From Pseudonocardiaceae bacterium YIM PH 21723 (GTDB lineage: Bacteria > Actinomycetota > Actinomycetes > Mycobacteriales > Pseudonocardiaceae): a stretch of DNA of 64,000 nucleotides. Position 1 is the stretch's first letter; each line of letters starts with the position of its first letter. This document shows, in pieces, positions 8,549 to 16,614 of the stretch. The stretch spans positions 1-64,000 of the forward strand of contig QZFT01000040.1 of NCBI GenBank assembly GCA_003600225.1, in the 5' to 3' direction. The notes under the pieces are model-generated. The model had not been told where the DNA came from. It saw only the letters and a list, made by a program, of their open reading frames with translations, and did not search any database. Made by a program: the position numbers and the translations under genes.

Positions 8549-9463
8549 TCACAGTGTGTACTGGACGTCGGAACTCGCGCGCGTGAATCCCAGCTTCTGA
8601 TACACGTGCACCGCGGCCTCGTTGTCCCGCTCCACGTACAACATCACCTCGGCCAGCTCGCGCCCGCGCAGGTGCCGCAACCCGGCCAGCGTGAGCGCCT
8701 TGCCGAGCCCACCGCCCTGCGATTCCGGGTCGACGCCGACCACGTAGACCTCGCCGAGACCGTCCACGATCTTGGTCCAGTGGAAGCCGGCCAGCCGGTC
8801 GTTCTCGTCCACGGCGAGGAAGAACCCGGCCGGGTCGAACCAGGCCTCCGCCTCCCGCGCCCGGACGTCGGCGACCGACATGCGGCCCTGTTCCGGATGC
8901 CAGGCGAAGGCCTTCGCGTTCACCTCGACCACGGCCCCCTCGTCCTGCCCGGGGACGAAGGTCCGCACCTGGATGCCCTGCGGCCACCGGGGTTCCGGGA
9001 AGTCGTCGTGCAGCGGCGCACGCATCTGCCACAGCTCCCGGGTGACGGTGAACCCGAATTTCCGCGCGAGGACCTCGGCGGCCGGATCCTGGCTGTGCGA
9101 CCAGACCTTGAGGTGCGGAGCGCGCTCGGTGAGCGCGGTGACCAGCCGGGTGCCGACGCCCGCGCGGCGGTGCGCGGGATGCACGGCCAGCTCGGCGACC
9201 GGCGGTTCGGCGCCGCCGTCCAGGTGGGCGTAGCCGAGCAGCAGGCCGGCACCGTCCCGGACGACGAAGTGCTCGGAGCCCATGACATCACCCTGCACGG
9301 GTTCGATCTGGATCTCGGCCGGGCCGCTCTGCCGCAGCCGGAGGCGGACGTCCTCGGAGACCGGGTGGGCACCGTCCGCCTCGGCGGTCTCGGTGAGCAG
9401 CAGGGCGATCTCGGCGGCTTCGGATTCGGACAGGCCGTTGCGCCAGGTGAGCACATGAGTCAC
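8549..9463 (-). CDS. mshD: mycothiol synthase MshD
   Basis: This 304-residue enzyme has two GNAT domains and acetylates Cys-GlcN-Ins with acetyl-CoA, the last step of mycothiol synthesis. Acetyl-CoA loops are visible as HPAHRRAGVGTRL in the N-terminal half and DPESQGGGLGKAL in the C-terminal half. It ends VYQKLGFTRASSDVQYTL, typical of MshD. Its position near glnR matches mycobacteria. The 3' end is duplicated at 7778-7860. Confidence 0.96.
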   Translation of the reverse strand: MTHVLTWRNGLSESEAAEIALLLTETAEADGAHPVSEDVRLRLRQSGPAEIQIEPVQGDVMGSEHFVVRDGAGLLLGYAHLDGGAEPPVAELAVHPAHRRAGVGTRLVTALTERAPHLKVWSHSQDPAAEVLARKFGFTVTRELWQMRAPLHDDFPEPRWPQGIQVRTFVPGQDEGAVVEVNAKAFAWHPEQGRMSVADVRAREAEAWFDPAGFFLAVDENDRLAGFHWTKIVDGLGEVYVVGVDPESQGGGLGKALTLAGLRHLRGRELAEVMLYVERDNEAAVHVYQKLGFTRASSDVQYTL

Positions 9464-9607
9464 GGGGCCCAGCGTAGTCGCTGTCCCGTTCGAGACAGAT
9501 CACCGAATTCGCCGCCACAGATAGTGGATCATTGCTACTTTCGGCCCATGCTCCTGGGGGATCTGCATCATCGGATGCACGCAGGGGACATAGGAAACGG
9601 AGTTCCT

Positions 9608-9979
9608 GTGCGAATCGATTTCGTGCGCCGCGCACTGTCCGCGACGTTGACCGTCGCCGCACTCGGCATGGTTCCACTCACCATCGCGACACCCGCTCAG
9701 GCCACTGCGACGGTGTTCGACTGCGTGGATACCGCCGAGGCGATCTACTTCGGCGACACCATCAACGGATATGCCGGAAGCCGATGCTCACGCCCGCCGG
9801 GCACCGGGTTCAACTATTTCCGGATCCGGGTCAGGTGTTCCTACACCAATACCTCGGTCCTGGACTACGACCGTTTCGGCCCGTGGAAGCCATTCGGCGA
9901 CAAGTCGCCCGGTATCTGCGACACGACCCTGGAGCACCCGGACCGGGCGGTGGACTGGCACCTCGAGTTCAAGAACTGA
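9608..9979 (+). CDS. small secreted four-cysteine protein (paralogue 2 of 3)
   Basis: The GTG at 9608 gives 123 residues: a signal peptide ending near ATPAQA (about residue 31), then a mature domain with C...IYFGD...G.A...CSRPPGTGFN..RIRVRC...FGPWKPFGD...C...LEFK. It aligns with the products at 8142 and 10101 over the whole mature region. The frame runs open far upstream, opposite mshD, but only this start gives a signal peptide. Function is unknown; an extracellular disulfide-stabilised protein is the safe description. Confidence 0.75.
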   Translation: MRIDFVRRALSATLTVAALGMVPLTIATPAQATATVFDCVDTAEAIYFGDTINGYAGSRCSRPPGTGFNYFRIRVRCSYTNTSVLDYDRFGPWKPFGDKSPGICDTTLEHPDRAVDWHLEFKN

Positions 9980-10100
9980 TCAGGCGTGCGCCATCCGTTC
10001 GAGTGTCACAAAGAAGCGGGAATTCCCGATTCACGAAGGTGATCACGGATATATTTCGCCCAGATATCAATTCGGCTACTCGGTTTTCTGGGGGATCATC

Positions 10101-10454
10101 ATGAACAGCCTTCTCGGCCGTATGGCGCTGGCCACCTTCGCGACGGCGGCGCTCTGCACGGTGCCGATCGGCGCGCAGGCAGCGGAACAGACGATCACCT
10201 GCACGACGGGAATGGACAACGTCTACTTCAACAATGTCGACAACGGACGCGCCTCGCGTGTCTGTGAACGTCCTGCGGGTACCGGCTACAACTACCACCG
10301 GGTCCGGATCAGCTGCGACAGCTGGCTGACCGCCGCCAGGTACGGCGACTGGACGCCGTTCGGCGATTCGGTCTCCGTCGCCGTCTGCCCGGCGCACACC
10401 GACGGCGGGGAACCGGAATACGTCACGGCCGCCGAGGTCGAGTACAAGGACTGA
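10101..10454 (+). CDS. small secreted four-cysteine protein (paralogue 3 of 3)
   Basis: The 117-residue product starts at an ATG preceded by GGGGGA and has a signal peptide ending AQA (about residue 27). The mature part shows C...VYFNN...G.AS.VCERPAGTGYN..RVRISC...YGDWTPFGD...C...VEYK. It is the third member of the local family and is followed at once by a strong terminator. It is closest to paralogue 1 around the YGDWT segment and to paralogue 2 around GTG(Y/F)NY. Confidence 0.8.
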   Translation: MNSLLGRMALATFATAALCTVPIGAQAAEQTITCTTGMDNVYFNNVDNGRASRVCERPAGTGYNYHRVRISCDSWLTAARYGDWTPFGDSVSVAVCPAHTDGGEPEYVTAAEVEYKD

Positions 10455-10460
10455 TGCACG

Positions 10461-10496
10461 CAGAAGGCCGCGCTCAGATCTGAGCGCGGCCTTCTG
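10461..10496. terminator. bidirectional terminator between the secreted-protein gene and glnR
   Basis: A perfect 36-base palindrome (CAGAAGGCCGCGCTCAGA and its reverse complement) with no formal loop lies between two converging genes, 6 bases after one stop and 9 before the other. Confidence 0.85.
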
Positions 10497-10505
10497 CTGT
10501 CAGCT

Positions 10506-11240
10506 CTAACGCAGCGCGGCGTTGTTGTCCATCTCAATGGCGGTCTCGGTGCGGCGGGCACCGGGACGGGCCGGGCGGACGAACTTGTAGCCCACGTTGC
10601 GCACGGTGCCGATCATGCCCTCGTGCTCGTGGCCGAGCTTGGCGCGCAGCCGTCGCACGTGCACGTCCACCGTGCGAGTGCCGCCGAAGAAGTCGTAGCC
10701 CCAGACCTCCTGCAGCAGCTGCGCCCGGGTGAAGACCCGGCCCGCGTGCTGGGTGAGGTACTTGAGCAGCTCGAACTCCTTGTAGGTGAGGTCGAGCGGC
10801 TTGCCGCGCAGCCGGGCGGTGTAGGTGGCCTCGTCGATGGTGAGGTCACCGAGCACCAGCGCGGGCTCCGTGCTGTTCGCCGCGCTGGCCTTCCGCGAGC
10901 GCAGCAGGCGCAGCCGGGCGTCGACCTCGGCCGGGCCGGCCGTGGTCAGGAAGATCTCGTCGATGCCCCAGTCCGCGGAGAGGGCGACCAGGCCGCCCTC
11001 GGTGACCACGGCGGCGACGCTGGACTCCAGGCCGCTGCTGGTCAGCAGGCGGCACAGGCTCCGGGCGGCGACCAGGTCGGTGCGCGCGTCCACCAGCACG
11101 ACGTCGTGCGGGCCGGCGTCCAGCAACGCGGACAGCTCGGGCGCCAGCGGACGAACGCCGTGGGACAGCAGGGAAAGGCTGGGCAGCACGCTGTCGGGCC
11201 GGCCGTCGGAGGTCAGCAGCAGCAGGTCGACACTGTTCAC
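10506..11240 (-). CDS. glnR: GlnR, OmpR-family nitrogen regulator
   Basis: This 244-residue protein has an atypical receiver domain (about 1-125) and a winged-helix DNA-binding domain (about 140-225, with [19 protein letters not shown] and [14 protein letters not shown]). It matches GlnR in the receiver: [10 protein letters not shown] with Asp51 and the segment [18 protein letters not shown]. GlnR is an orphan regulator of nitrogen assimilation in actinomycetes. The GTG at 11240 is preceded by GAGGAG. The mshD-glnR neighbourhood matches Rv0818-Rv0819. A basic C-terminal tail follows the winged helix. Confidence 0.93.
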   Translation of the reverse strand: MNSVDLLLLTSDGRPDSVLPSLSLLSHGVRPLAPELSALLDAGPHDVVLVDARTDLVAARSLCRLLTSSGLESSVAAVVTEGGLVALSADWGIDEIFLTTAGPAEVDARLRLLRSRKASAANSTEPALVLGDLTIDEATYTARLRGKPLDLTYKEFELLKYLTQHAGRVFTRAQLLQEVWGYDFFGGTRTVDVHVRRLRAKLGHEHEGMIGTVRNVGYKFVRPARPGARRTETAIEMDNNAALR

Positions 11241-11419
11241 AGTCGGTGCTCCTCTCGCATTGGCAGTCGCTCAGGGTCGAAGCGACCCGGCGCCGTTGCC
11301 GTGGAGATGAGGGGAAGAATAGCCCGTGAGCCCCGATACACGCGGTAAACGTGACCGAAGTCCTCACGTCACGTTGCCAGGAGGCAGACTGGTATCAGGC
11401 TGAAGAAGGGTGTTCTGGC

Positions 11420-12232
11420 GTGAAGAAGCTCGTCATCGCGATTCTGGTGCTGGGTGGCCTGCTGGTCGCCGCCGACTTCGCGGCCGCCGCTGCCACGGAG
11501 TACCAGGTATCCAAGAAGATGCGTGCTGAGCTGGGCCTTACCGAGGATCCCGCAGTGCGGATCAACGGTTTCCCGTTCATCGTGCAGGCGTTGAACGACG
11601 ACTTCCGGGATATCCGCATCCAGGCCACCGGCGTGCCGATCGGCGAGCGTTTCCGGGATGCGGAAGTCGGCCTGGACCTGCACCACGTGCAGGCGGATTT
11701 CATGAAACTGGCACAGGGACAATCCACGCCCGTCACGGTCGCCGACGCCAAGGGCGAGGTGAAGGTGCACGCCGCCGAGATCGGCAAGCTGGTCGGCATC
11801 GCGGACCTGAAGGTGCAGCCGGTCGGCCGCGACCAGCTGCTGCCGCCCACCACCCCCAAGCCGGCACCGACCACCACCACCGGGCCGCCGCCCGTGGAGG
11901 ACCCGACGACGGCCGCCGTGAAGCTGACCGGCACCGTCGCCATGGGCGCGGACAAGTCCGAGATCTCGGTGTACGCCCTGCTCCAGCTGAACGGCACCCA
12001 GATCGTCGTGACGCCGAAGCGGCTGGACCTGGAAGGTACCTTCGGCAACATCAAGATCCCGGAGGCGCTGCAGCCGCTGCTGCTGAAGGCCTTCGCCACC
12101 ACCGTCGACCTGGGTACGCTGCCGTTCAACGCCACCCCGACCCGGGTGTTCGCGTTGCAGGGCATCCTCGGCCTGGAGGGCACCGCGACGAACATCCAGC
12201 TGGGGGCGAAGCAGCCGGGAGCCGGGCAGTGA
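11420..12232 (+). CDS. lmeA: LmeA-family (DUF2993) phospholipid-binding protein
   Basis: The GTG at 11420 (AAGGG upstream) gives 270 residues: a signal or anchor helix (KKLVIAILVLGGLLVAADFA), then a DUF2993 tubular lipid-binding domain, interrupted near residue 135-155 by a Pro/Thr linker. Mycobacterial LmeA (Rv0817c) binds phospholipids in the periplasm and supports lipomannan maturation. Position beside glnR and overlap with the thioredoxin gene (GTGA at 12229) match the mycobacterial order. Confidence 0.85.
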   Translation: MKKLVIAILVLGGLLVAADFAAAAATEYQVSKKMRAELGLTEDPAVRINGFPFIVQALNDDFRDIRIQATGVPIGERFRDAEVGLDLHHVQADFMKLAQGQSTPVTVADAKGEVKVHAAEIGKLVGIADLKVQPVGRDQLLPPTTPKPAPTTTTGPPPVEDPTTAAVKLTGTVAMGADKSEISVYALLQLNGTQIVVTPKRLDLEGTFGNIKIPEALQPLLLKAFATTVDLGTLPFNATPTRVFALQGILGLEGTATNIQLGAKQPGAGQ

Positions 12233-12672
12233 ACACCACGGGCGTCATCGCCCTGGCCGTCGCGCTGGCGGTGACGCTGGCGCTGGGCTTCCTCTACAAG
12301 TGGCGCAACGGCCGGGTGCAGGCGGCCCGGAAGACGACGGTGGAACTGCCGGAGCGGGTGCAGCAGATCCTGGCCGCCTCCGAGGGCTACAAGATCACCC
12401 TGCTGCAGCTGTCCACCACCTTCTGCGCGCCGTGCCGGCACACCGCCGCCATGCTCGGCCAGGTCGCCGCGGACACCCCGGAGATCAGGCACGTCGAGCT
12501 GGACATCACCGATATGCCGGAACTTGCGACCAGGCTGGGCGTTTTCCGTACCCCGACCACCATCGCCTTCGATAGCCTTGGCCGTGAACTACTGAGAGTA
12601 AGCGGATTGCCACAGCTTGCGCAGCTGCGGGAATCACTCGGGACCCTCCTCAAAAGCCCAGGTCTCGCGTGA
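12229..12672 (+). CDS. membrane-anchored thioredoxin-like protein (Rv0816c type)
   Basis: The 147-residue product has an N-terminal membrane helix (about residues 5-24) and a thioredoxin fold with active site CAPC (66-69) and the cis-Pro segment RTPTTIAF. It is presumably an exported thiol-disulfide protein tethered to the membrane. The GTG start overlaps the lmeA stop by 4 bases. Mycobacteria keep this gene (thiX) between lmeA and the sulfurtransferase. Confidence 0.85.
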   Translation: MNTTGVIALAVALAVTLALGFLYKWRNGRVQAARKTTVELPERVQQILAASEGYKITLLQLSTTFCAPCRHTAAMLGQVAADTPEIRHVELDITDMPELATRLGVFRTPTTIAFDSLGRELLRVSGLPQLAQLRESLGTLLKSPGLA

Positions 12673-12718
12673 GAAACATCCCTAACAGTGTGGGCAATGT
12701 TGGGGTAGTGTTCAGTGC

Positions 12719-12793
12719 GTGCGCCTGCTGCTGACCAAACGACGCGCGGTGGATTTCTGCCGCGTGCACAGCAGCCTGTGTCGGACTCACTGA
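12719..12793 (+). CDS. cysteine-containing leader peptide (putative attenuator)
   Basis: GTG at 12719 opens a 24-codon frame ending at TGA 12791-12793: MRLLLTKRRAVDFCRVHSSL then CRTH. This matches the actinobacterial leader-peptide pattern (LTKRR.VD..RV.S.LC) found before sulfur-metabolism operons. In mycobacteria, cysteine-rich leader ORFs act as cysteine-responsive attenuators. There is no good ribosome-binding site, so the message may be leaderless. The next gene starts 89 bases on and leads the sulfurtransferase operon. Confidence 0.75.
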   Translation: MRLLLTKRRAVDFCRVHSSLCRTH

Positions 12794-12794
12794 C

Positions 12795-12834
12795 AGGGCG
12801 ACATTCTTCGGCCTTCTTGCGCTGACGTCGCCCT
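12795..12834 (+). promoter_or_regulatory. hairpin after the leader peptide, possible attenuator
   Basis: AGGGCGAC (12795-12802) pairs with GTCGCCCT (12827-12834). The stem begins one base after the leader stop codon, where a ribosome stalled on the two Cys codons could influence its folding. This is inference from position only. Confidence 0.45.
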
Positions 12835-12882
12835 CTGACTGGACTTTCGCTGTGTAAGCCGTCCGTCTGTCAGGAGGTTCCA

Positions 12883-13317
12883 GTGCCTGCCGATCCGCCT
12901 GTTGATCCCCGAGGCCCCCGCTTCGCCGCGTGGCTGACCAGCCTTGTTCTCGCGCTGGTCCTGCTCACCGGCAGCTGGCGTCTGCTCGCCGCACAGATGC
13001 TCATTTTCGCGATGTGCGCGTTCATCAGCCTGCAGCTCAACCCGTACGGCCAGATCTACCGTCGGGTGGTTGCTCCACGGCTCAAGCCGAACAGCGAACG
13101 GGAAGAGACCGCGCCGCTGCGCTTCGCGCAGGGAGTCGGCTTTGTGTTCGCTGCGGTCGGCGTCGCCGGCTACGCGTCCGGGCTCACCACGCTCGGCATC
13201 GTGGCCACCGCGTTCGCCCTGGCCGCCGCGCTGCTCAACGCCGCGTTCGGCCTCTGCCTCGGTTGCGAGATGTTCCTGCTGCTGCGCCGGTTCCGCACCC
13301 CGGCCGCACAGTCCTGA
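12883..13317 (+). CDS. DUF4395 membrane protein
   Basis: The GTG at 12883, with AGGAGG upstream, gives 144 residues with four hydrophobic segments (near 15-35, 38-55, 80-100 and 105-128) and a Cys-containing C-terminal turn (FGLCLGCEMFLLLRRF). DUF4395 proteins usually lie beside thioredoxins and rhodaneses. Here the gene follows the leader peptide and precedes sseA by 61 bases, implying a membrane role in sulfur or thiol metabolism, but no activity is established. Confidence 0.85.
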   Translation: MPADPPVDPRGPRFAAWLTSLVLALVLLTGSWRLLAAQMLIFAMCAFISLQLNPYGQIYRRVVAPRLKPNSEREETAPLRFAQGVGFVFAAVGVAGYASGLTTLGIVATAFALAAALLNAAFGLCLGCEMFLLLRRFRTPAAQS

Positions 13318-13378
13318 TCTCTCCAGTCTGAGACACATCCCCACCCCACCCACCAGTAATAACTAAGAGGAGTTCTTC

Positions 13379-14227
13379 ATGGCACGCGAGAACGTCCTGG
13401 TTTCGGCCGCCTGGGTCGAGGAGAACCTTGACGCGCCCGGCGTTGTGTTCGCCGAGGTGGACGAGGACACCAGCGCCTACGAGGGTGGCCACATCCCCGG
13501 TGCCGTCCGGCTCGACTGGAAGACCGAGCTGCAGGACCAGGTCCGCCGCGACTTCGTTGACCGCGAGGGCTTCGAGAAGCTGCTGTCCGCCAAGGGAATC
13601 AGCAACGACGACACCGTTGTCCTCTACGGCGGCAACAACAACTGGTTCGCCGCGTACGCATACTGGTACTTCAAGCTGTACGGCCACGACAAGGTGCAGC
13701 TGCTCGACGGTGGCCGCAAGAAGTGGGAGCTGGACGGCCGCCCGCTGAACAAGGACGCCGTGGACCGCGCCGCCACCCAGTACAAGGCGCAGGAGCAGGA
13801 CAACTCCATCCGCGCCTTCCGCGACGAGGTCGTGGACGCCATCGGCAGCAAGAACCTGGTCGACGTGCGTTCCCCCGACGAGTTCGCCGGCAAGCTGCTC
13901 GCCCCGGCGCACCTCCCGCAGGAGCAGGCGCAGCGCGCCGGCCACATCCCCACCGCGCTGAGCGTGCCGTGGAGCAAGGCCGCGAACGAGGACGGCACCT
14001 TCAAGTCCGACTCCGAGCTCACCGAGATCTACGGCGAGGCCGGCCTGGACGGCTCCAAGGACACCATCGCCTACTGCAGGATCGGCGAGCGCTCCTCGCA
14101 CACCTGGTTCGTGCTCAAGGAGCTGCTGGGCCACGAGAACGTGAAGAACTACGACGGTTCCTGGACCGAGTACGGCTCGCTCGTCGGCGTGCCGATCGAG
14201 CTCGGCGCTCCCGCAGGCGCCAAGTAA
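13379..14227 (+). CDS. sseA: thiosulfate sulfurtransferase, two-domain rhodanese (CysA/SseA type)
   Basis: The 282-residue protein has an inactive N-terminal rhodanese domain and a catalytic C-terminal one with the loop CRIGERS (Cys233). It transfers sulfane sulfur from thiosulfate or a similar donor. The closest mycobacterial relative by context is CysA2/CysA3 (Rv0815c). It has a consensus GAGG site before the ATG and is followed 31 bases on by sseC. Confidence 0.94.
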   Translation: MARENVLVSAAWVEENLDAPGVVFAEVDEDTSAYEGGHIPGAVRLDWKTELQDQVRRDFVDREGFEKLLSAKGISNDDTVVLYGGNNNWFAAYAYWYFKLYGHDKVQLLDGGRKKWELDGRPLNKDAVDRAATQYKAQEQDNSIRAFRDEVVDAIGSKNLVDVRSPDEFAGKLLAPAHLPQEQAQRAGHIPTALSVPWSKAANEDGTFKSDSELTEIYGEAGLDGSKDTIAYCRIGERSSHTWFVLKELLGHENVKNYDGSWTEYGSLVGVPIELGAPAGAK

Positions 14228-14258
14228 CTCCCCCCACCCAGAGAAGGGACCTGCACCT

Positions 14259-14561
14259 ATGAGCTGTGGAGCTCCGCCGCAGACGGCGACGCTGCCCGCC
14301 AACATCGACGCGGGCAAGGAGGTCGTCCTCACCGGTGTCGTGCGCATCGGTGACCAGCCGGCCTCCGGCGCCTTCGTCCGGCTGCTCGACTCGACCGGTG
14401 AGTTCACCGCCGAGGTGGTCGCTTCCGAGGGTGGCGACTTCCGGTTCTTCGCCGCGCCCGGCACGTGGACGGTGCGGGCGCTGCACCGTTCCGGGAACGG
14501 TCAGACCGAGGTGACCCCGGATGGCCCGGGCATTCACCAGCTGGAGATCAGCGTCGCCTGA
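14259..14561 (+). CDS. sseC: DUF1416 protein, SseC type
   Basis: This 100-residue protein begins MSCGAPPQ and folds as a small beta domain (GKEVVLTGVV, DFRFFAAPGTWTVRALH). It is always linked to the CysA/SseA sulfurtransferase in actinobacteria, and the conserved Cys3 may handle sulfur (inference). It is the last gene of the leader-DUF4395-sseA-sseC unit and is followed by a hairpin. Confidence 0.9.
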   Translation: MSCGAPPQTATLPANIDAGKEVVLTGVVRIGDQPASGAFVRLLDSTGEFTAEVVASEGGDFRFFAAPGTWTVRALHRSGNGQTEVTPDGPGIHQLEISVA

Positions 14562-14577
14562 TCTCGGTACTTGAGTG

Positions 14578-14614
14578 AGGCCCCTGTCTCCGTCTTCGTG
14601 ACGGGGCGGGGGCC
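14578..14614 (+). terminator. terminator after sseC
   Basis: AGGCCCC...GACGGGG and GGGGCCT form a G+C-rich stem 16 bases after the sseC stop, followed by TATTC. Confidence 0.65.
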
Positions 14615-14630
14615 TTATTCGTGTGGGGGC

Positions 14631-15110
14631 TGGGTCTGGTCTTTTGTCGAAAGATGGCTTTAGAGGGGGAGACGGGCTGGGGGCCGGGGTCTTTCCTTCC
14701 GGCGTGTTGGGTGGGGGCACGCCGGACTGGTGTTCATGGGCCGCTTCCGCGGTGGACCTGAAGGACGCCATCGTTTACCTGAGCGCACTGAAGGCGTCCT
14801 TCGTTTACCTCGGGTAAATGAAGGCGTCCTTCAGGTACTGACTGTCCACAATGGACGTCCACATCGTGGGAGCCACGGCGTGTCGCGCCATTTCCACACC
14901 GTGTCGCCCCACTTGTCGTGGCTTTTATCCACAAAAAGTGCCACTTGTCGTGACTAATAGTCGCGACAAGTCAACGAAAAGCCCCGCGCAGCGGCCCATC
15001 CCCACCAGACAGGCGTGCCCCCACCCAACACGCCGGCCGGAAAGTCGCCCAACCCACCCATCTCCCCCTCCAAAGCCGCCTTCGACGACAGCCAGACCCA
15101 ACCCCCACGC
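14631..15110. repeat. compound inverted-repeat island, locus 1
   Basis: An approximately 100-base arm (14631-14730) recurs in inverted orientation at 15011-15110, with core segments GGCGTGCCCCCACCCAACAC and TCTCCCCCTC. Between the arms lie three GAAGGCGTCCTTC/GAAGGACGCC units (14758-14838), a GTCCACAATGGAC palindrome (14844-14856) and a CTTGTCG palindrome (14944-14970). The 650-base gap holds no convincing gene. The same arm pair occurs at 33084-33670 and 56300-56864. Confidence 0.85.
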
Positions 15111-15208
15111 GGGGTTAACCCGAAGGGGTGATCTGGGTTCGGGATGCGGGAGCGGGCGCATCGTGATGACATCGGTTCACGTTTAGGCCTGCGTTCGGGG
15201 AGGCATCC

Positions 15209-15796
15209 ATGCGTATCGGTGTCAGTAGCATGATCCTCGCGGCCACCATGGCTGCGATCCTTCCCATGGCACAAGCGAATCCGGCGAACGAGGGTCCCGT
15301 GGCAGACAACTCTTACGCGTACTCCGACCGGCTGCCGAACAAGCTGCCCGGCGATGTCGGGCCGGAGATCTACGGCCTGCAGCTCAACCTGAAGGACCGC
15401 GGCTACGCGGTCGAGGTGAGCGGGCACTACAGCACCGAGCTGGAGCGGGACGTCAAGGACTTCCAGCACAACAAGGGCATCCCGGACGACGGCGTCGTGG
15501 AACTGCGCACCTGGCGCGCCCTGGTCGGCGAGCTGGACGCGAGCAAGACCGAGGGCACCTGGCCGCCGGAGGAGACCCTGGAGCCGGAGGGCACCGACGC
15601 GGAGCTCCTGGAGGCGTTGCAGGACATGCTGAAGCGGCTGTCCGGCGAGGACATCCCGCTGAACCATGAGGCCGCCAATGTGGACCGGGTGAAGAAGTTC
15701 CAGGTGGCGGTGGGGCTGGCCGATTCCGGTGCGGTGGACAAGGCGACCTGGGACGCGTTGAAGACCGCGATCTCGGTGGCCGGGCACTGGGGTTGA
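15209..15796 (+). CDS. secreted protein with two peptidoglycan-binding repeats
   Basis: The 195-residue protein has a signal peptide (cleavage near AQANPA, residue 22) and two PG_binding_1-like units: one around residues 48-110 (LQLNLKDRGY...VKDFQHNKGIPDDG) and a weaker one around 128-188 (VKKFQVAVGLADSGAVDKATW). It has no catalytic domain, so it probably only binds the cell wall. It starts at ATG 15209 after GGGGAGG. Confidence 0.8.
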   Translation: MRIGVSSMILAATMAAILPMAQANPANEGPVADNSYAYSDRLPNKLPGDVGPEIYGLQLNLKDRGYAVEVSGHYSTELERDVKDFQHNKGIPDDGVVELRTWRALVGELDASKTEGTWPPEETLEPEGTDAELLEALQDMLKRLSGEDIPLNHEAANVDRVKKFQVAVGLADSGAVDKATWDALKTAISVAGHWG

Positions 15797-15845
15797 TGAC
15801 GCAGGTCATGCGGCTACGGGTAGTACCGCGAGGTAGGCTCGGCGC

Positions 15846-15947
15846 GTGATTCCTCTTATCTTCGAAATCATGATGGTCGTGATGTCGGTGGCCATCACCT
15901 GGTTCGCGGGCTACGTCGTGTACCGCCTGTTCGCCGACAATCGCTGA
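15846..15947 (+). CDS. 33-residue single-pass membrane peptide
   Basis: GTG at 15846 encodes 33 residues, starting MIPLIFEIMMVVMSVAITWF and ending VYRLFADNR. It is almost entirely one membrane helix with a basic end. It lies 19 bases before the nitrobindin gene and 50 after the peptidoglycan-binding gene in the same direction. Similar short membrane proteins are easily missed by gene finders. Function is unknown, and translation is inferred from composition and position. Confidence 0.5.
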   Translation: MIPLIFEIMMVVMSVAITWFAGYVVYRLFADNR

Positions 15948-15966
15948 CCTGGTAGGACTTAGGTTC

Positions 15967-16614
15967 GTGACCGATCAGCCCCAAGAGAAGAGCGTCGAGC
16001 TGTCCAGCGGCGACGCTGCCCTGATCGCCGCCGAAGAGCGCGCGAAGCACACCCGCGACCGCAACCAGCCGCAGTGGCTGGACCTGCCCATCGCGGATGA
16101 CACGGCGAACCTGCGCCTCGGCGCCAACCTGCACGACGCCTGCCTGGCCTTGCTGCCGCTGGTCGGCGTGTGGCGGGGCGAGGGCGAAGCGGACTACCCG
16201 AGCATCGACGGCCCGTACCGCTACGGCCAGCAGATCACCTTCTCGCACGATGGCCGGCCGTTCCTGATGTACGAGTCCCGCTCGTGGATCCTGAACGAGG
16301 ACGGCAGCATCAAGCGGCTGGCGGCCCGCGAGCTGGGCTTCTGGCGCCCGCAGGCGGACGACACCATCGAGGTGCTGATCTCGCACAACACCGGGATCCA
16401 GGAGCTGTACGTGGGCAAGCCACTGAACAACACCTCCTGGGAGTTCGGCACCGACGCGGTCGTGCGCACCTCGACCGCCAAGGACACCGGTGGCGCCACC
16501 CGGCTGTACGGCATCGTGGACAACGGCGACCTGGCGTACGTCGAAGAGCGCGCCATGTCCGGCCACCCGCTGCAGCCGCACATCTCGGCCAGGCTGGCGC
16601 GCGTCGTCGGCTGA
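15967..16614 (+). CDS. nitrobindin-like heme-binding beta-barrel (FABP family, Rv0813c type)
   Basis: This 215-residue protein has the nitrobindin signature GVWRGEGE (GxWxGxG) near residue 61 and a C-terminal beta-barrel pattern. Nitrobindins bind ferric heme and can isomerise peroxynitrite. The first 45 residues are a polar actinobacterial extension. The GTG at 15967 is used. Its position after the sulfurtransferase genes matches Rv0813c. Its stop overlaps the pxpB ATG (TGATG). Confidence 0.88.
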   Translation: MTDQPQEKSVELSSGDAALIAAEERAKHTRDRNQPQWLDLPIADDTANLRLGANLHDACLALLPLVGVWRGEGEADYPSIDGPYRYGQQITFSHDGRPFLMYESRSWILNEDGSIKRLAARELGFWRPQADDTIEVLISHNTGIQELYVGKPLNNTSWEFGTDAVVRTSTAKDTGGATRLYGIVDNGDLAYVEERAMSGHPLQPHISARLARVVG

